A program made the translations under genes and the position numbers. From Porphyromonadaceae bacterium UBA7332 (GTDB lineage: Bacteria; Bacteroidota; Bacteroidia; Bacteroidales; UBA7332): DNA of 64,000 bases. A model generated the notes under the pieces. It worked only from the letters and a program-made list of their open reading frames with translations, did no database searches and was not told where the DNA came from. Within the stretch, counting starts at the first letter, position 1; each line of letters begins with the position of its first letter. Shown in pieces: positions 51,754-61,159 of this stretch. The stretch lies in assembly GCA_002471225.1 (NCBI GenBank), contig DKPO01000016.1:192410-256409 (forward strand), written 5' to 3'.

Positions 51754-53091
51754 ATGGATAAAATGGAGTGGAGCCGGCTCTTATCGGCTCAGCGATTTGG
51801 AATGGAAGGTTGGACAAGCGAACGTAAGCACGATCGCACGGAGTTTCAGCGTGACTATGATCGACTGATTTTTTCGGCTCCGTTCCGCAGACTTCAGAAT
51901 AAGACACAGGTTTTCCCGCTACCGGGAAACATCTTTGTCCACAACAGACTGACCCACAGCCTGGAAGTCTCATGTGTTGGTCGTTCTCTTGGCAATAACA
52001 TTGCTCATGGGATCAAAAGTAATTATGATAAATCTCAACCCTGGTATAAGCTATTTTACGAATGTGGAAATATTGTGGCGGCAGCCTGCCTGGCTCATGA
52101 TTTAGGAAATCCTCCTTTCGGCCATTCGGGAGAAAAAGCCATTTCTTCATTTTTCACCGAAGGTAAAGGAATGCATTTGCAACAGAGTATGAGTAAAGAG
52201 GAATGGGATGATTTAATCCATTTTGAAGGTAATGCAAATGCTTTCAGACTGTTGACCCATAAATTTAACGGAAGACGTGACGGTGGTTTTGCTCTTACCT
52301 ATTCGACTTTGGCCTCAATAGTGAAATATCCGTATGCTTCCTCTTTGGCTACCAAAAGTAAATTTGGATTTTTTACATCTGAAACAAACGATTTCGTACG
52401 TATCGCAAATGAGCTTGGTTTGATTCGTTATGATAAGCCTTACCCCTCGTATGCAAGACATCCGCTGGTATTTCTTGTTGAAGCTGCCGATGATATCTGT
52501 TATCAGATTATGGATATTGAAGATTCTCATAAGTTAAAGATACTGACTACAGAAGAAACGAGAGGACTGCTTATGGCTTATTTTGAAGAGAGCAGACAAA
52601 TCAGACTGGAAAAAGCATTGAAATACATTGATGACACTAATGAGCAAATCTCTTATTTGCGTGCTTGCGTTATTGGTCATTTAGTCGATGAATGCTCCCG
52701 GGTTTTCATAGAGAATGAAGATAGCATTCTTCGAGGTGAATTCAGAGAGCCTTTAATCAGGCATATTGATCCAATCGCCTACAATGCATACAGTGCTTGT
52801 TCTGCAATAGCCTATCAGAAAATTTATGCCTCATCGGATGTTTTAGATATTGAGGTTGCGGGTTATCAGATTATAGCAACGTTATTAAGTAAGTTAACCG
52901 ATGCGGTTTTAAATCCACACAAAGAATACTCTAAACTGTTATTAAATCGTGTGCCTTCTCAATATGAGACAAATGCTCCGACAACTTATGGTAAGATACA
53001 GGCCGTATTAGATTACATCTCAGGAATGACAGATGTCTATGCACTGGACTTATATAGAAAAATTAATGGGATGAGTTTGCCTGCATTATGA
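51754..53091 (+). CDS. dgt: Deoxyguanosinetriphosphate triphosphohydrolase
   Basis: A 445-residue HD-domain enzyme that splits dGTP to deoxyguanosine and triphosphate. Motifs: DRLIFSAPFRRLQNKTQVFP, HNRLTHSLEVSCVGRSLG (first His), CLAHDLGNPPFGHSGEKA (HD plus downstream His) and HPLVFLVEAADDICYQIMD (last metal Asp). It helps balance dNTP pools and in some bacteria limits phage DNA. An alternative ATG lies three codons in. The TPM protein gene follows 23 bases later, so both may share a transcript. Confidence 0.93.
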   Translation: MDKMEWSRLLSAQRFGMEGWTSERKHDRTEFQRDYDRLIFSAPFRRLQNKTQVFPLPGNIFVHNRLTHSLEVSCVGRSLGNNIAHGIKSNYDKSQPWYKLFYECGNIVAAACLAHDLGNPPFGHSGEKAISSFFTEGKGMHLQQSMSKEEWDDLIHFEGNANAFRLLTHKFNGRRDGGFALTYSTLASIVKYPYASSLATKSKFGFFTSETNDFVRIANELGLIRYDKPYPSYARHPLVFLVEAADDICYQIMDIEDSHKLKILTTEETRGLLMAYFEESRQIRLEKALKYIDDTNEQISYLRACVIGHLVDECSRVFIENEDSILRGEFREPLIRHIDPIAYNAYSACSAIAYQKIYASSDVLDIEVAGYQIIATLLSKLTDAVLNPHKEYSKLLLNRVPSQYETNAPTTYGKIQAVLDYISGMTDVYALDLYRKINGMSLPAL

Positions 53092-53113
53092 TTGCATTAA
53101 AAAAACGATAAAT

Positions 53114-54367
53114 ATGAAAAAGATATTATTTGTATTATTTGCGCTGATTCATAGTTTCTGCTTTGCGCAAACTTATACGATTGAGAATATTCCGAATGTT
53201 CAATTAAAGGACTCCAGACAATTCGTTTCTAATCCTGACCGGATTATTTCTGCTCAGGCTGCCCAGGTTATCAATCAGGAAATTGATTCAATCCGGAAAC
53301 TTACAACTGTAGAAATAGCAGTTGTCCTTATTAATTCAATCGGAGATGAAGAAATAAAACCTTTTGCAACTAAATTATTCGAGCATTGGGGTATTGGTAA
53401 ACGCTCTAAAGACAATGGATTATTAGTTCTGTTTGTCAATGACAAAAAACAAATCACATTTGAAACCGGTTACGGATTGGAAGGTGTTTTACCGGATGCC
53501 ATCTGCAAACGCATCCAGATGAATTACATGATTCCTTATTTTAAACAAGGAAACTTTAATCAGGGAATGATTGATGGAATAGCTCAAATCGGAAAGGTTC
53601 TTCGCGATGAAGATATACGTGGAGAAATCTATGCAATTGATAAAGGACAGAAAGCTATGGAAGAAAGTCATTTCATCCAGTATCTGTTTATTTACATAGG
53701 TATCAATATTCTGGTACTGATCATAATGATCGTGATAATTATGAGTGTATTATCTAATAAGAATTATCCCGAAAATTATGATAAATTCAGAGCTTTACAG
53801 CGCTATAAATCTCCTGTTTTATATATGGCTGTTTTATCACCTATTACGATGATTTTATTTGCTGTCTGGTTTTTCAAAAAATTAAAAAGCCTGCGTAATA
53901 CACATAAACCTTGTGATAAATGCGGTGCTGCCATGCATAAATTGAATGAACAGGAAGATGACCGGTTTCTCAACACAGCTCAACAGATGGAAGAGCGCAT
54001 TAATAGTGTTGACTATGATGTCTGGTTATGCGATAAGTGTGGAAATAAGAAAATCTATCGTTATGACACAGCATTCTCTCACTACTCGACTTGCCCGCAA
54101 TGTCACGCTAAAACCTATGGATTGAGAAGTGATAAAATTGTCAGACAAGCCACTCCGTTCTACCCGGGAATGGGACAAAAGGAATATTTCTGCCAACACT
54201 GTCATTATAGTCAGATTCAACCGTATGAAATTCCTCGTGTCATTATTATTCCTCCAACAGGCGGTGGCAATAATCGCGGAGGAGGCGGTGGCTTCGGTGG
54301 CGGTTTCGGAGGAGGCAGCTTTGGTGGCGGACGTTCCGGCGGCGGTGGAGCAACCAGTGGCTGGTAA
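53114..54367 (+). CDS. TPM-domain membrane protein with zinc ribbons and Gly-rich tail
   Basis: 417 residues. A signal peptide ends at CFAQ. A TPM domain follows (about 30-180): DRIISAQAAQVINQEIDSIR, then HWGIGKRSKDNGLLVLFVND and ETGYGLEGVLPDAICKRI. Two hydrophobic segments (about 193-215 and 237-255) enclose a short loop. After them come three CxxC pairs like zinc ribbons (CDKCGAAMHK, CDKCGNKKIY...CPQCHAK, CQHCHYSQ), and the protein ends in an almost pure Gly/Phe/Ser tail. This is the YgcG-like membrane architecture with added cytoplasmic zinc ribbons. TPM domains have been linked to acid phosphatase and photosystem repair in plants; the bacterial role is unclear. Confidence 0.85.
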   Translation: MKKILFVLFALIHSFCFAQTYTIENIPNVQLKDSRQFVSNPDRIISAQAAQVINQEIDSIRKLTTVEIAVVLINSIGDEEIKPFATKLFEHWGIGKRSKDNGLLVLFVNDKKQITFETGYGLEGVLPDAICKRIQMNYMIPYFKQGNFNQGMIDGIAQIGKVLRDEDIRGEIYAIDKGQKAMEESHFIQYLFIYIGINILVLIIMIVIIMSVLSNKNYPENYDKFRALQRYKSPVLYMAVLSPITMILFAVWFFKKLKSLRNTHKPCDKCGAAMHKLNEQEDDRFLNTAQQMEERINSVDYDVWLCDKCGNKKIYRYDTAFSHYSTCPQCHAKTYGLRSDKIVRQATPFYPGMGQKEYFCQHCHYSQIQPYEIPRVIIIPPTGGGNNRGGGGGFGGGFGGGSFGGGRSGGGGATSGW

Positions 54368-54412
54368 AGCAAAACATACACAATATTAAATACTATACTT
54401 TTTAATAACCTT

Positions 54413-55186
54413 ATGAAAAAAGAGAAACTTACAATAATAAAAGTAGGCGGAAAAATTGTTGAGCAAGAAAAATCATTGAATCAATTATTAAAAGACTTTG
54501 CAGAAATCCCGGGTCTTAAAATGCTGGTACATGGTGGAGGTCGATCTGCTACAGCTTTGGCTACACGCATGGGGGTAGAAACTCAGATGATAGATGGTCG
54601 CAGAGTTACTGATAAGGAAATGCTCGAAATTGTAACAATGGTTTACGGTGGACTGGTCAATAAAAAAATTGTTGCCGGATTACAGGCTATCGGCATTGAT
54701 GCATTAGGTCTTACCGGGGCTGATTTAAATGCGATCCGATCAGAAAGACGTCCGGCTAATCCCATTGATTATGGGTTTGTCGGAGATGTCAAAGAGGTAA
54801 ATGCTGAAATGCTGGCATCTATTCTATCTATGCAAATTGTTCCGGTCATGGCTCCGCTTACCCATGATGGCGAAGGTCAAATGCTAAACACAAATGCTGA
54901 TACTATTGCAGGAGAAACAGCTAAAGGATTAGCTGATAAATTTGATGTTACGCTTATCTACTGCTTTGAAAAGAAAGGCGTTTTACGCGATGAAAACGAT
55001 GATTTGAGCGTAATTCCTTCTATCAATAAAAATGATTTCGCTGAATTAGTTTCCACTAAAATTGTCAGCGGAGGCATGATTCCTAAATTAACAAATGCTT
55101 TTGAGGCTATTGATAAAGGTGTTAAAGAAGTAATCATCACTCAGGCAAATGACATACAAGGATTAGAAGGAACCCGAATTCATTAA
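54413..55186 (+). CDS. argB: Acetylglutamate kinase (or N-succinylglutamate kinase)
   Basis: A 257-residue amino-acid kinase-fold enzyme of arginine synthesis. Motifs: IIKVGGKIVEQ (phosphate loop), LVHGGGRSATALATRMG (glutamate site), VTDKEMLEIVTMVYGGLVNK and LNTNADTIAGETAKGL. It phosphorylates the gamma-carboxyl of an N-acylated glutamate. Some Bacteroidota use N-succinyl rather than N-acetyl intermediates, so the acyl group is open. No other arg gene is adjacent. It lies 45 bases after the TPM gene, so it may be the last gene of a dgt-TPM-argB transcript. Confidence 0.93.
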   Translation: MKKEKLTIIKVGGKIVEQEKSLNQLLKDFAEIPGLKMLVHGGGRSATALATRMGVETQMIDGRRVTDKEMLEIVTMVYGGLVNKKIVAGLQAIGIDALGLTGADLNAIRSERRPANPIDYGFVGDVKEVNAEMLASILSMQIVPVMAPLTHDGEGQMLNTNADTIAGETAKGLADKFDVTLIYCFEKKGVLRDENDDLSVIPSINKNDFAELVSTKIVSGGMIPKLTNAFEAIDKGVKEVIITQANDIQGLEGTRIH

Positions 55187-55210
55187 TGGAATCCTAATCC
55201 CTAAAAAGAA

Positions 55211-55250
55211 AAGAGAGTTATCCGGATCTTTACCCGTGATAACTCTCTTT
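55211..55250. terminator. Bidirectional terminator between argB and ridA
   Basis: Perfect 12-bp stem AAGAGAGTTATC / GATAACTCTCTT with a 15-base loop, followed by a T run on the plus strand. Confidence 0.85.
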
Positions 55251-55275
55251 TTTACTTCTTTGAAAAAGGTTTTTC

Positions 55276-55653
55276 TTAGATTGCAGCGATAACTTCAATT
55301 TCAATCATCGCATTTTTCGGAAGTGTTTTCACTGCAAACGCTGAACGTGCAGGGAAAGTTCCCTCGAAATTAGCCGCATAGACCTCATTCATCTCTGCAA
55401 ATAATGACATATCAGAAAGCAATACTGTTGTTTTTACAATATTTGCTGTTGTTGCACCTGCTTCTGCCAAAATCGCTTTGATATTTGCAAAACACTGAGC
55501 TGTATGTTCTTTAATGCCTCCGGCAACGAATTCTCCCGTAGCAGGATCAATTGGTAATTGTCCCGATACAAAAATCATATTTCCGGTTTTAATAGCCTGG
55601 CTGTATGGACCAATAGCAGCTGGTGCATTTTTGCTTGAAATTACTTCTTTCAT
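55276..55653 (-). CDS. ridA: RidA-family enamine/imine deaminase
   Basis: A 125-residue protein that hydrolyses reactive enamine/imine intermediates such as 2-aminoacrylate made by PLP enzymes. Key positions are present: the start pattern SSKNAPAAIGPYSQAIKTGN, Arg in FPARSAFAVKTLP, and Glu in MIEIEVIAAI. Length and motifs fit active RidA of the YjgF/Rid family. It is the last gene of the leftward cluster, 80 bases after rlmB, and may have its own promoter. Confidence 0.94.
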   Translation of the reverse strand: MKEVISSKNAPAAIGPYSQAIKTGNMIFVSGQLPIDPATGEFVAGGIKEHTAQCFANIKAILAEAGATTANIVKTTVLLSDMSLFAEMNEVYAANFEGTFPARSAFAVKTLPKNAMIEIEVIAAI

Positions 55654-55733
55654 TTTTTTCCTTGTGTTTTGTTTATAGATTTAGGGCTCAATCATTCGAA
55701 GTTCCCTTTTTATTTATCCGAATCAAACAGCTA

Positions 55734-56471
55734 TTACAATCCTCTCTGGCGAATTACTTCGTAAACCATTACACCGGCAGCTACCGATACATTTAATGAT
55801 CCGATCTGACCAAATTGAGGAATAGAAACCATTTCATCACACATACGTAAACACTCACTTGATACACCCATATCTTCAGAACCCATTACGATTGCTGTAG
55901 GTGCTGTGAAATCAGCTTCTGTGTAATTGATAGTTGCTTTCTCTGAAGCAGCAACTAATTTAACACCTGATTGTTGCAAATAAGTCAACGCAGCTTTAAC
56001 AGATGATTCACGACAAACAGGAATACGCATTAAAGCTCCTGCTGATGTTTTAATCGCATCTGCATTTACCGATACACTGTTTTTTTGAGGAATCACAATA
56101 GCATCAACTCCTGCACATTCACATGTACGGGCAATTGCACCAAAATTACGCACATCTGTCAGACCATCCAATACTACGATAAATGGATTTTTTCCTTCCT
56201 CATATAAGAACGGAACGATATGCTCAAGTTTCTCATATGCAATCGGAGAGATAAATGCAATTACACCTTGATGATTCTTCATCGTAATACGGTTCAAACG
56301 CTCCATCGGAACACGTTGAACATGAATATCTGTACCTCTTAAAGCAGTAAAAAGTTCTTTTGCGATATCTCCTTGTAAATCACGTTTACATAAGATACGA
56401 TCAATTTCTTTACCTGCGTTGATTGCCTCAATCACGGCACGAATGCCGAAAATAAAATCATTTTTTTCCAT
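55734..56471 (-). CDS. rlmB: 23S rRNA (guanosine-2'-O)-methyltransferase, TrmH/SpoU family
   Basis: 245 residues. An N-terminal RNA-binding domain (FIFGIRAVIEAINAGKEIDR) is followed by the SPOUT knot: motif 1 VLDGLTDVRNFGAIARTCEC with the catalytic Arg, motif 2 AIVMGSEDMGVS, and motif 3 IPQFGQIGSLNVSVAAGVMV. This matches RlmB, which methylates G2251 of 23S rRNA with S-adenosylmethionine; a different TrmH target is possible. It lies 33 bases downstream of recN in the same direction. Confidence 0.9.
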   Translation of the reverse strand: MEKNDFIFGIRAVIEAINAGKEIDRILCKRDLQGDIAKELFTALRGTDIHVQRVPMERLNRITMKNHQGVIAFISPIAYEKLEHIVPFLYEEGKNPFIVVLDGLTDVRNFGAIARTCECAGVDAIVIPQKNSVSVNADAIKTSAGALMRIPVCRESSVKAALTYLQQSGVKLVAASEKATINYTEADFTAPTAIVMGSEDMGVSSECLRMCDEMVSIPQFGQIGSLNVSVAAGVMVYEVIRQRGL

Positions 56472-56504
56472 ATAGTTTTTTGGGAATAAACCCTTTTCAT
56501 TTTT

Positions 56505-58163
56505 TTATTTCTTCAACATCTCTTTCGCATGTGTCAGTGCTGATTCGACGATAGTCGCTCCACTTAACATCCGGGCTATTTCATCTACTCTTTCAGACTC
56601 TTCCAATCTCCTCAAATGAGTCGTTGTTGAGTCTTCTGTATCTGTCTTATACACTTTGAACTGAGTGTTTCCTTTCGCTGCAATTTGCGGTAAATGGGTA
56701 ATACTCATTACTTGCAAATACTGTGAAAGTTCTACCATAATTTCGCCCATTTTATCAGCAATTTCACCGCTTACACCTGTATCAATCTCATCAAAAATAA
56801 TTGTCGGTAAAGCCGTAGCTCCGGCAATCATAGCTTTAAGACTTAGCATTACACGTGAAATCTCTCCGCCGGAAGCTATTTCTGCAATCGGTAGTAAAGT
56901 CATGTTCTTATTTGCCGAAAATAAAAACACTACGGATTCTGCCCCATATTCATCCGGCTGCTCATGAGCTTTGAACTCCAGTTCAACTTTGACATTAGGC
57001 ATACCTAAATGGACCAATCTCCGACTTAATTCTTGTGCAACAGCAACTGCAGCTTCTTTCCTTTTATTGGTCAAATCATTTGCTGCAGCAAGGACCATTT
57101 GATAAGACTCTTCTACTTCTCTCTCTAATAATTTCAGATCTTCATCTGAATTATCCATAGCCTGAAGTCTTTCATCCAAATCTGCATAAATCGACAAAAG
57201 CTCGTCAACTGTATTCACATGATGTTTCTGCTGTAAGGTATATATTGTATCGAGTCTGCTTTGAATCCAGAGTTGTCTTTCCGGATCAAACTCTATTTGC
57301 TCGGCGTTAGACTCTGCTTCGGATGCTATATCTTTTAAATCTATCAGATTACTCTGTAAACGATCATAGATATCCGTAATACGTGGATAAACACGTTGTA
57401 ATGAGCCTGCTGCAGAAATACATTCCTTTAAATAAGATAGTACGCCACCCTCATCACCCGATAAGATCTGATTTATTTTAAAAAGCCCACTTTTGATTTC
57501 TTCCGCATGAGTCAAAGCATCCAGTTCCTGTTCCAGTGACTCTTGTTCATTCTCTTTCAAATCAGCCTGATCAAGCTGTTCAAACTGGAATCTCAGATAA
57601 TCTTCCTCCTGCCTGTTCTTAGCTAAGCTTTCTCTCAATTTATTTAAAGAGCGTCGTTTTGATTTATACTGTTTAAACACACTCTGATAAACAGACAAGT
57701 CATTCAGTGATCCGGCCAGTGTATCCAGAACTCTTAACTGATAAAGAGCATCGGAAAGTAATAAATTCTGATGCTGAGAGTGAATATCAATCAATTGAAC
57801 AGCCAACTCTTTCAATTGATTCAGATTAACGGGTGTGTCATTTACAAAAGCTCTTGATTTTCCACCCGGAAGTAGTTCCCGACGCAAAATACAATGAGAA
57901 GCATCGTAATCTATTTCATTCTCACGAAAGAAACTCTCCAGAGAATAAGCTGAGATATCGAAACTTCCCTCAATTATACTCTTCAATTCCCCGTTTTTAA
58001 TTGATCGGGAATCCGCGCGTTGCCCTAATATCAAAGACAAAGCACCCAATATAATTGATTTTCCGGCTCCGGTTTCACCGGTTATGGTTGTAAATCCTTT
58101 TTCAAATTGAATCTCTAAAGAATCTATCAATGCAAAATTGCGTATATATAATGATTGGATCAT
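56505..58163 (-). CDS. recN: DNA repair protein RecN
   Basis: A 552-residue SMC-like ATPase for double-strand break repair. The N-terminal head has IRNFALIDSLEIQFEKGFTT and Walker A TGETGAGKSIILGALSL. A coiled coil spans about residues 150-370. The C-terminal head has the signature IASGGEISRVMLSLKAMI and Walker B PTIIFDEIDTGVSG, then the switch His in VMSITHLPQIAAKG. All ATPase motifs are intact. It follows the DUF4835 gene by 9 bases in the cluster starting at dnaN. Confidence 0.96.
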   Translation of the reverse strand: MIQSLYIRNFALIDSLEIQFEKGFTTITGETGAGKSIILGALSLILGQRADSRSIKNGELKSIIEGSFDISAYSLESFFRENEIDYDASHCILRRELLPGGKSRAFVNDTPVNLNQLKELAVQLIDIHSQHQNLLLSDALYQLRVLDTLAGSLNDLSVYQSVFKQYKSKRRSLNKLRESLAKNRQEEDYLRFQFEQLDQADLKENEQESLEQELDALTHAEEIKSGLFKINQILSGDEGGVLSYLKECISAAGSLQRVYPRITDIYDRLQSNLIDLKDIASEAESNAEQIEFDPERQLWIQSRLDTIYTLQQKHHVNTVDELLSIYADLDERLQAMDNSDEDLKLLEREVEESYQMVLAAANDLTNKRKEAAVAVAQELSRRLVHLGMPNVKVELEFKAHEQPDEYGAESVVFLFSANKNMTLLPIAEIASGGEISRVMLSLKAMIAGATALPTIIFDEIDTGVSGEIADKMGEIMVELSQYLQVMSITHLPQIAAKGNTQFKVYKTDTEDSTTTHLRRLEESERVDEIARMLSGATIVESALTHAKEMLKK

Positions 58164-58172
58164 AAGTCATTA

Positions 58173-59072
58173 TTAATTTGCTCGTAAAGACTCAAATCGG
58201 TTTCGCTGTGTTGGATATAATTCTGATAACAGTCGATATATATCTCTTTTCTCCGTATCAATACTTTGAGAGTAAACCTCCGATAATTCATCCAGTTTAG
58301 CATCTCCGAATAAAGAAATTAAACCTGTCATCGGTCGGTTTGTACGGATTTGTTTTAATAACGGAAGTTGCTTGGTTATAATTAATTTCCCTTTTTCAGG
58401 ATCTACACTCATTATATCCAGAGCTAATCGATGATAAGCATACCAGAACCCTTTATATTCCTTTGTATTCTCATCTAACAGATCGCTAACCAAAAGTGCC
58501 CGGCTACGTTTACCATCACTTTGTCCCCATCCCGGCTGACGATTGGATTGTTGTGCTGATACTATTTGTTGAGCTCCCTGATATAACAGTGTTCCTCCCA
58601 GTGGGGAAAAACTATCCAGATCAAGACCTAAAATCACATATGCATAAAATGCCATTGTCGCTGTCAGATTACTTTCTATTGCCTGTATATTGAAATGCAA
58701 AGGATCAAATTCACGATATAAAAAATCTATATTCATATCCCGGTAATTGATCAACGTTGTAACGTAATTAGAATCAAAAACAGGACGCTTCGCCTGAATT
58801 TGCATTTCTCCCTTGAAATGCTCTCCCTCCATCTCTGTAAGACTCAGTACAAACGTTGCTTCGATTCGTTCTTTATTACTAAACTTCAAATTAGTCCAAC
58901 GTTGATTATTCATCCATTCGGATAAGGCATCGCGAAGCGAAACAAGCAATTGCTTGTTGGTTCCGGATAACTTATCTCCATTTACCTCTATACGACATTT
59001 TAGTTCTTGCGCATGAAGCAAAAAAGGACTACCTGCCAATAAGAAACAAATACAGAGCAATAACTTATACAT
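58173..59072 (-). CDS. DUF4835 family secreted protein
   Basis: 299 residues with a signal peptide ending LHAQ. Family features: ELKCRIEVNGDKLSGTNKQL, SLTEMEGEHFKGEMQIQAKR, FDPLHFNIQAIESNLTATMA and YAYVILGLDLDSFSPLGG. DUF4835 is a Bacteroidota family whose gene typically lies between coaBC and recN, exactly as here. It is periplasmic or outer-membrane associated and its function is unknown. Gaps to the neighbours are 9 bases (recN) and 19 bases (coaBC), so it is co-transcribed. Confidence 0.93.
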   Translation of the reverse strand: MYKLLLCICFLLAGSPFLLHAQELKCRIEVNGDKLSGTNKQLLVSLRDALSEWMNNQRWTNLKFSNKERIEATFVLSLTEMEGEHFKGEMQIQAKRPVFDSNYVTTLINYRDMNIDFLYREFDPLHFNIQAIESNLTATMAFYAYVILGLDLDSFSPLGGTLLYQGAQQIVSAQQSNRQPGWGQSDGKRSRALLVSDLLDENTKEYKGFWYAYHRLALDIMSVDPEKGKLIITKQLPLLKQIRTNRPMTGLISLFGDAKLDELSEVYSQSIDTEKRDIYRLLSELYPTQRNRFESLRAN

Positions 59073-59091
59073 AGGATTTCTCAGCTGATCG

Positions 59092-60294
59092 TTATTTTAT
59101 TAAATACGTTTTGAGAATTGATACTATATCCTGAGCAACAGATTGTTTGGATTTTAAATCAAACGCGGTCTGTTTACCGTTACGCTCAATAATAGTCACT
59201 TGATTGGTGTCCACTTTGAATCCGGCTCCCGGATTACGCAAAGAGTTAAGGACGATAAAATCAAGATTTTTCTTCTCTAATTTCGCCATTGCATTATTTT
59301 GCTCATTTTGAGTTTCCAATGCAAAGCCGACTAAAATCTGTCCTTCTTTTTTATTTGCACCTACAGCAGCTGCAATATCCTTTGTTGGTTTAAGCGTAAT
59401 TGTCATATCCTCCTTTTCGCGCTTGATTTTTTCATCAGCACTTGTTGCCGGAGTAAAGTCAGCCACGGCAGCACAAAGAATCACTGCATTCGCATCCTCA
59501 GTCTCGTTCAGCGTTGCATCATACATTTGCGATGCTGATTCCACATCAATACGTTTAATGGATGGATTAACCGTTTTTATATCTACAGGACCAGCTATTA
59601 ACGTAACGTCAGCTCCTGCATCTGCACAAGTTTCAGCCAATGCAAAACCCATTTTACCTGAAGAGTAATTACCGATAAAACGTACAGGGTCTATCTTTTC
59701 GTAAGTCGGACCTGCCGTAATCACTACTTTCTTTCCATTCAAATCCTGCTTAGAGGCAAAATAATTTTCAAGATAAGCAACTATATTTTCAGGCTCATCC
59801 ATACGACCTTTACCAATCAAGCCACTTGCCAGCTCTCCTGCTGCAGGTTCAATTATATAATTCCCGAAAGAACGAAGTAAATCAAGATTTGCATGTGTTG
59901 ACGGATGAGCATACATATCCAAATCCATCGCCGGTGCTATAAACACAGGAGCTTTACACGACATATAGCAGGTAACAAGTAGATTATCTGCTATGCCATG
60001 AGCCATCTTACCCATTGTCGAAGCTGTTGCCGGAGCTATTAACATCGCATCAGCCCATAATCCGAGACTCACATGACTATGCCATCTGCCATCTTTCTCT
60101 GAAAAGAAATCGCTATAAACAGGACGTCCAGTCAAAGTTGATAAGGTTAACGGTGTGATAAATTCTTTACCTGCAGGAGTCATAAGAGCCTGTACGGTTG
60201 CACCCTTTTTTACCAGAAGACGAATTAGATGAGCTGCTTTGTAAGCAGCAATACTTCCGGTTACGCCTAATAAAATATTCTTACCTTTAAGCAT
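59092..60294 (-). CDS. coaBC: Bifunctional phosphopantothenoylcysteine decarboxylase/phosphopantothenate-cysteine ligase
   Basis: A 400-residue enzyme of coenzyme A synthesis. The N-terminal flavoprotein domain (CoaC) has ILLGVTGSIAAYKAAHL and the active-site segments APAMDLDMYAHP and GELASGLIGKGRMDEP. The C-terminal CoaB domain has VVITAGPTYEKIDPVRFIGN, YSSGKMGFALAE and KIKREKEDMTITLKPTKDI. Relative to E. coli CoaBC, Asn125 is Asp124 and the clamp Cys158 is Ser157; this may be a lineage variant. It lies between the exonuclease and DUF4835 genes. Confidence 0.93.
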   Translation of the reverse strand: MLKGKNILLGVTGSIAAYKAAHLIRLLVKKGATVQALMTPAGKEFITPLTLSTLTGRPVYSDFFSEKDGRWHSHVSLGLWADAMLIAPATASTMGKMAHGIADNLLVTCYMSCKAPVFIAPAMDLDMYAHPSTHANLDLLRSFGNYIIEPAAGELASGLIGKGRMDEPENIVAYLENYFASKQDLNGKKVVITAGPTYEKIDPVRFIGNYSSGKMGFALAETCADAGADVTLIAGPVDIKTVNPSIKRIDVESASQMYDATLNETEDANAVILCAAVADFTPATSADEKIKREKEDMTITLKPTKDIAAAVGANKKEGQILVGFALETQNEQNNAMAKLEKKNLDFIVLNSLRNPGAGFKVDTNQVTIIERNGKQTAFDLKSKQSVAQDIVSILKTYLIK

Positions 60295-60380
60295 AATACT
60301 TATAAAGAAATTACAAGTTACAGATCCTTATCCCACAAAAAGAAGAAGACGTATCTATAACTTGTAATTAGATTTCTTGT

Positions 60381-61148
60381 TTATTTACTAAACTCGCGTA
60401 GTTTTATATTTGTCAAAACCTTTTTAGTGTGTAATGCAAAGTCTCCCTGCATAATCCACCCATAATATCCCGGATCGCTCTTAAGAACTTCCACTACAGG
60501 TTTACCTCTGTATTTTCCGAAATTAAAGACCTCAACATCATCATCATTAAACACGATCCGTCCAGCGAAATCGGCATTCTTATTCTGACGGGAAAACTCT
60601 GCCAGATAAGCCATATCATTTTGTAAATCCGGATATCTGTCTAATTGAGCTTTTAAAATTTCATAAGTAGCCAAAGTATCTGCTTCTGCACTATGTGCAT
60701 CAATCAATTCTTTTTCACAATAGAATTTATACGCTGCCGATAATGTCCGCTGCTCCATTTTATGGAAGATTGTCTGAACATCAATAAACTTACGTTTGCT
60801 CAAATCGATATCCACTCCGGCTCTTAGAAACTCCTCCATTAAAAGAGGAATATCAAATCTATTTGAGTTATATCCGGCAAGGTCACAACCTTCGATTTGC
60901 TGTGCCAGGCTTTTAGCTATAGACTTAAAGGTCGGACAATCTACTACCATTTCATCTGTAATTCCATGGACTGCAGTTGCCTCTGCCGGTATAGGCATTT
61001 CCGGATTAAGTCTTCTTGTTTTAATCTCCTGATCTCCGTTTGGAAAAACTTTCACATAACAGATCTCTACGATACGATCAGAAGTTATATTTATTCCTGT
61101 AGCTTCCAGATCAAAAAATATGATTGGATTCTTAAGATTTAATTGCAT
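60381..61148 (-). CDS. DnaQ-like 3'-5' exonuclease (DNA polymerase III epsilon-like)
   Basis: 255 residues. The DEDDh exonuclease domain is complete: IIFFDLEATGINITSDRIVE (Exo I, Asp and Glu), YNSNRFDIPLLMEEFLRAG (Exo II) and IDAHSAEADTLATYEIL (Exo III, His and Asp). The C-terminal 60 residues (FNFGKYRGKPVVEVLKSDPG, YYGWIMQGDFA) form the exonuclease-associated domain common in such proteins. It may proofread for the replicative polymerase or act in repair. It follows dnaN by 11 bases, suggesting coupled production with the clamp. Confidence 0.92.
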   Translation of the reverse strand: MQLNLKNPIIFFDLEATGINITSDRIVEICYVKVFPNGDQEIKTRRLNPEMPIPAEATAVHGITDEMVVDCPTFKSIAKSLAQQIEGCDLAGYNSNRFDIPLLMEEFLRAGVDIDLSKRKFIDVQTIFHKMEQRTLSAAYKFYCEKELIDAHSAEADTLATYEILKAQLDRYPDLQNDMAYLAEFSRQNKNADFAGRIVFNDDDVEVFNFGKYRGKPVVEVLKSDPGYYGWIMQGDFALHTKKVLTNIKLREFSK

Positions 61149-61159
61149 AATCTTAGTTT

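Noticed and set aside
54129..54389. Alternative frame over the Gly-rich tail of the TPM protein
   Set aside because: The frame is an artefact of GGN repeats in the real gene.
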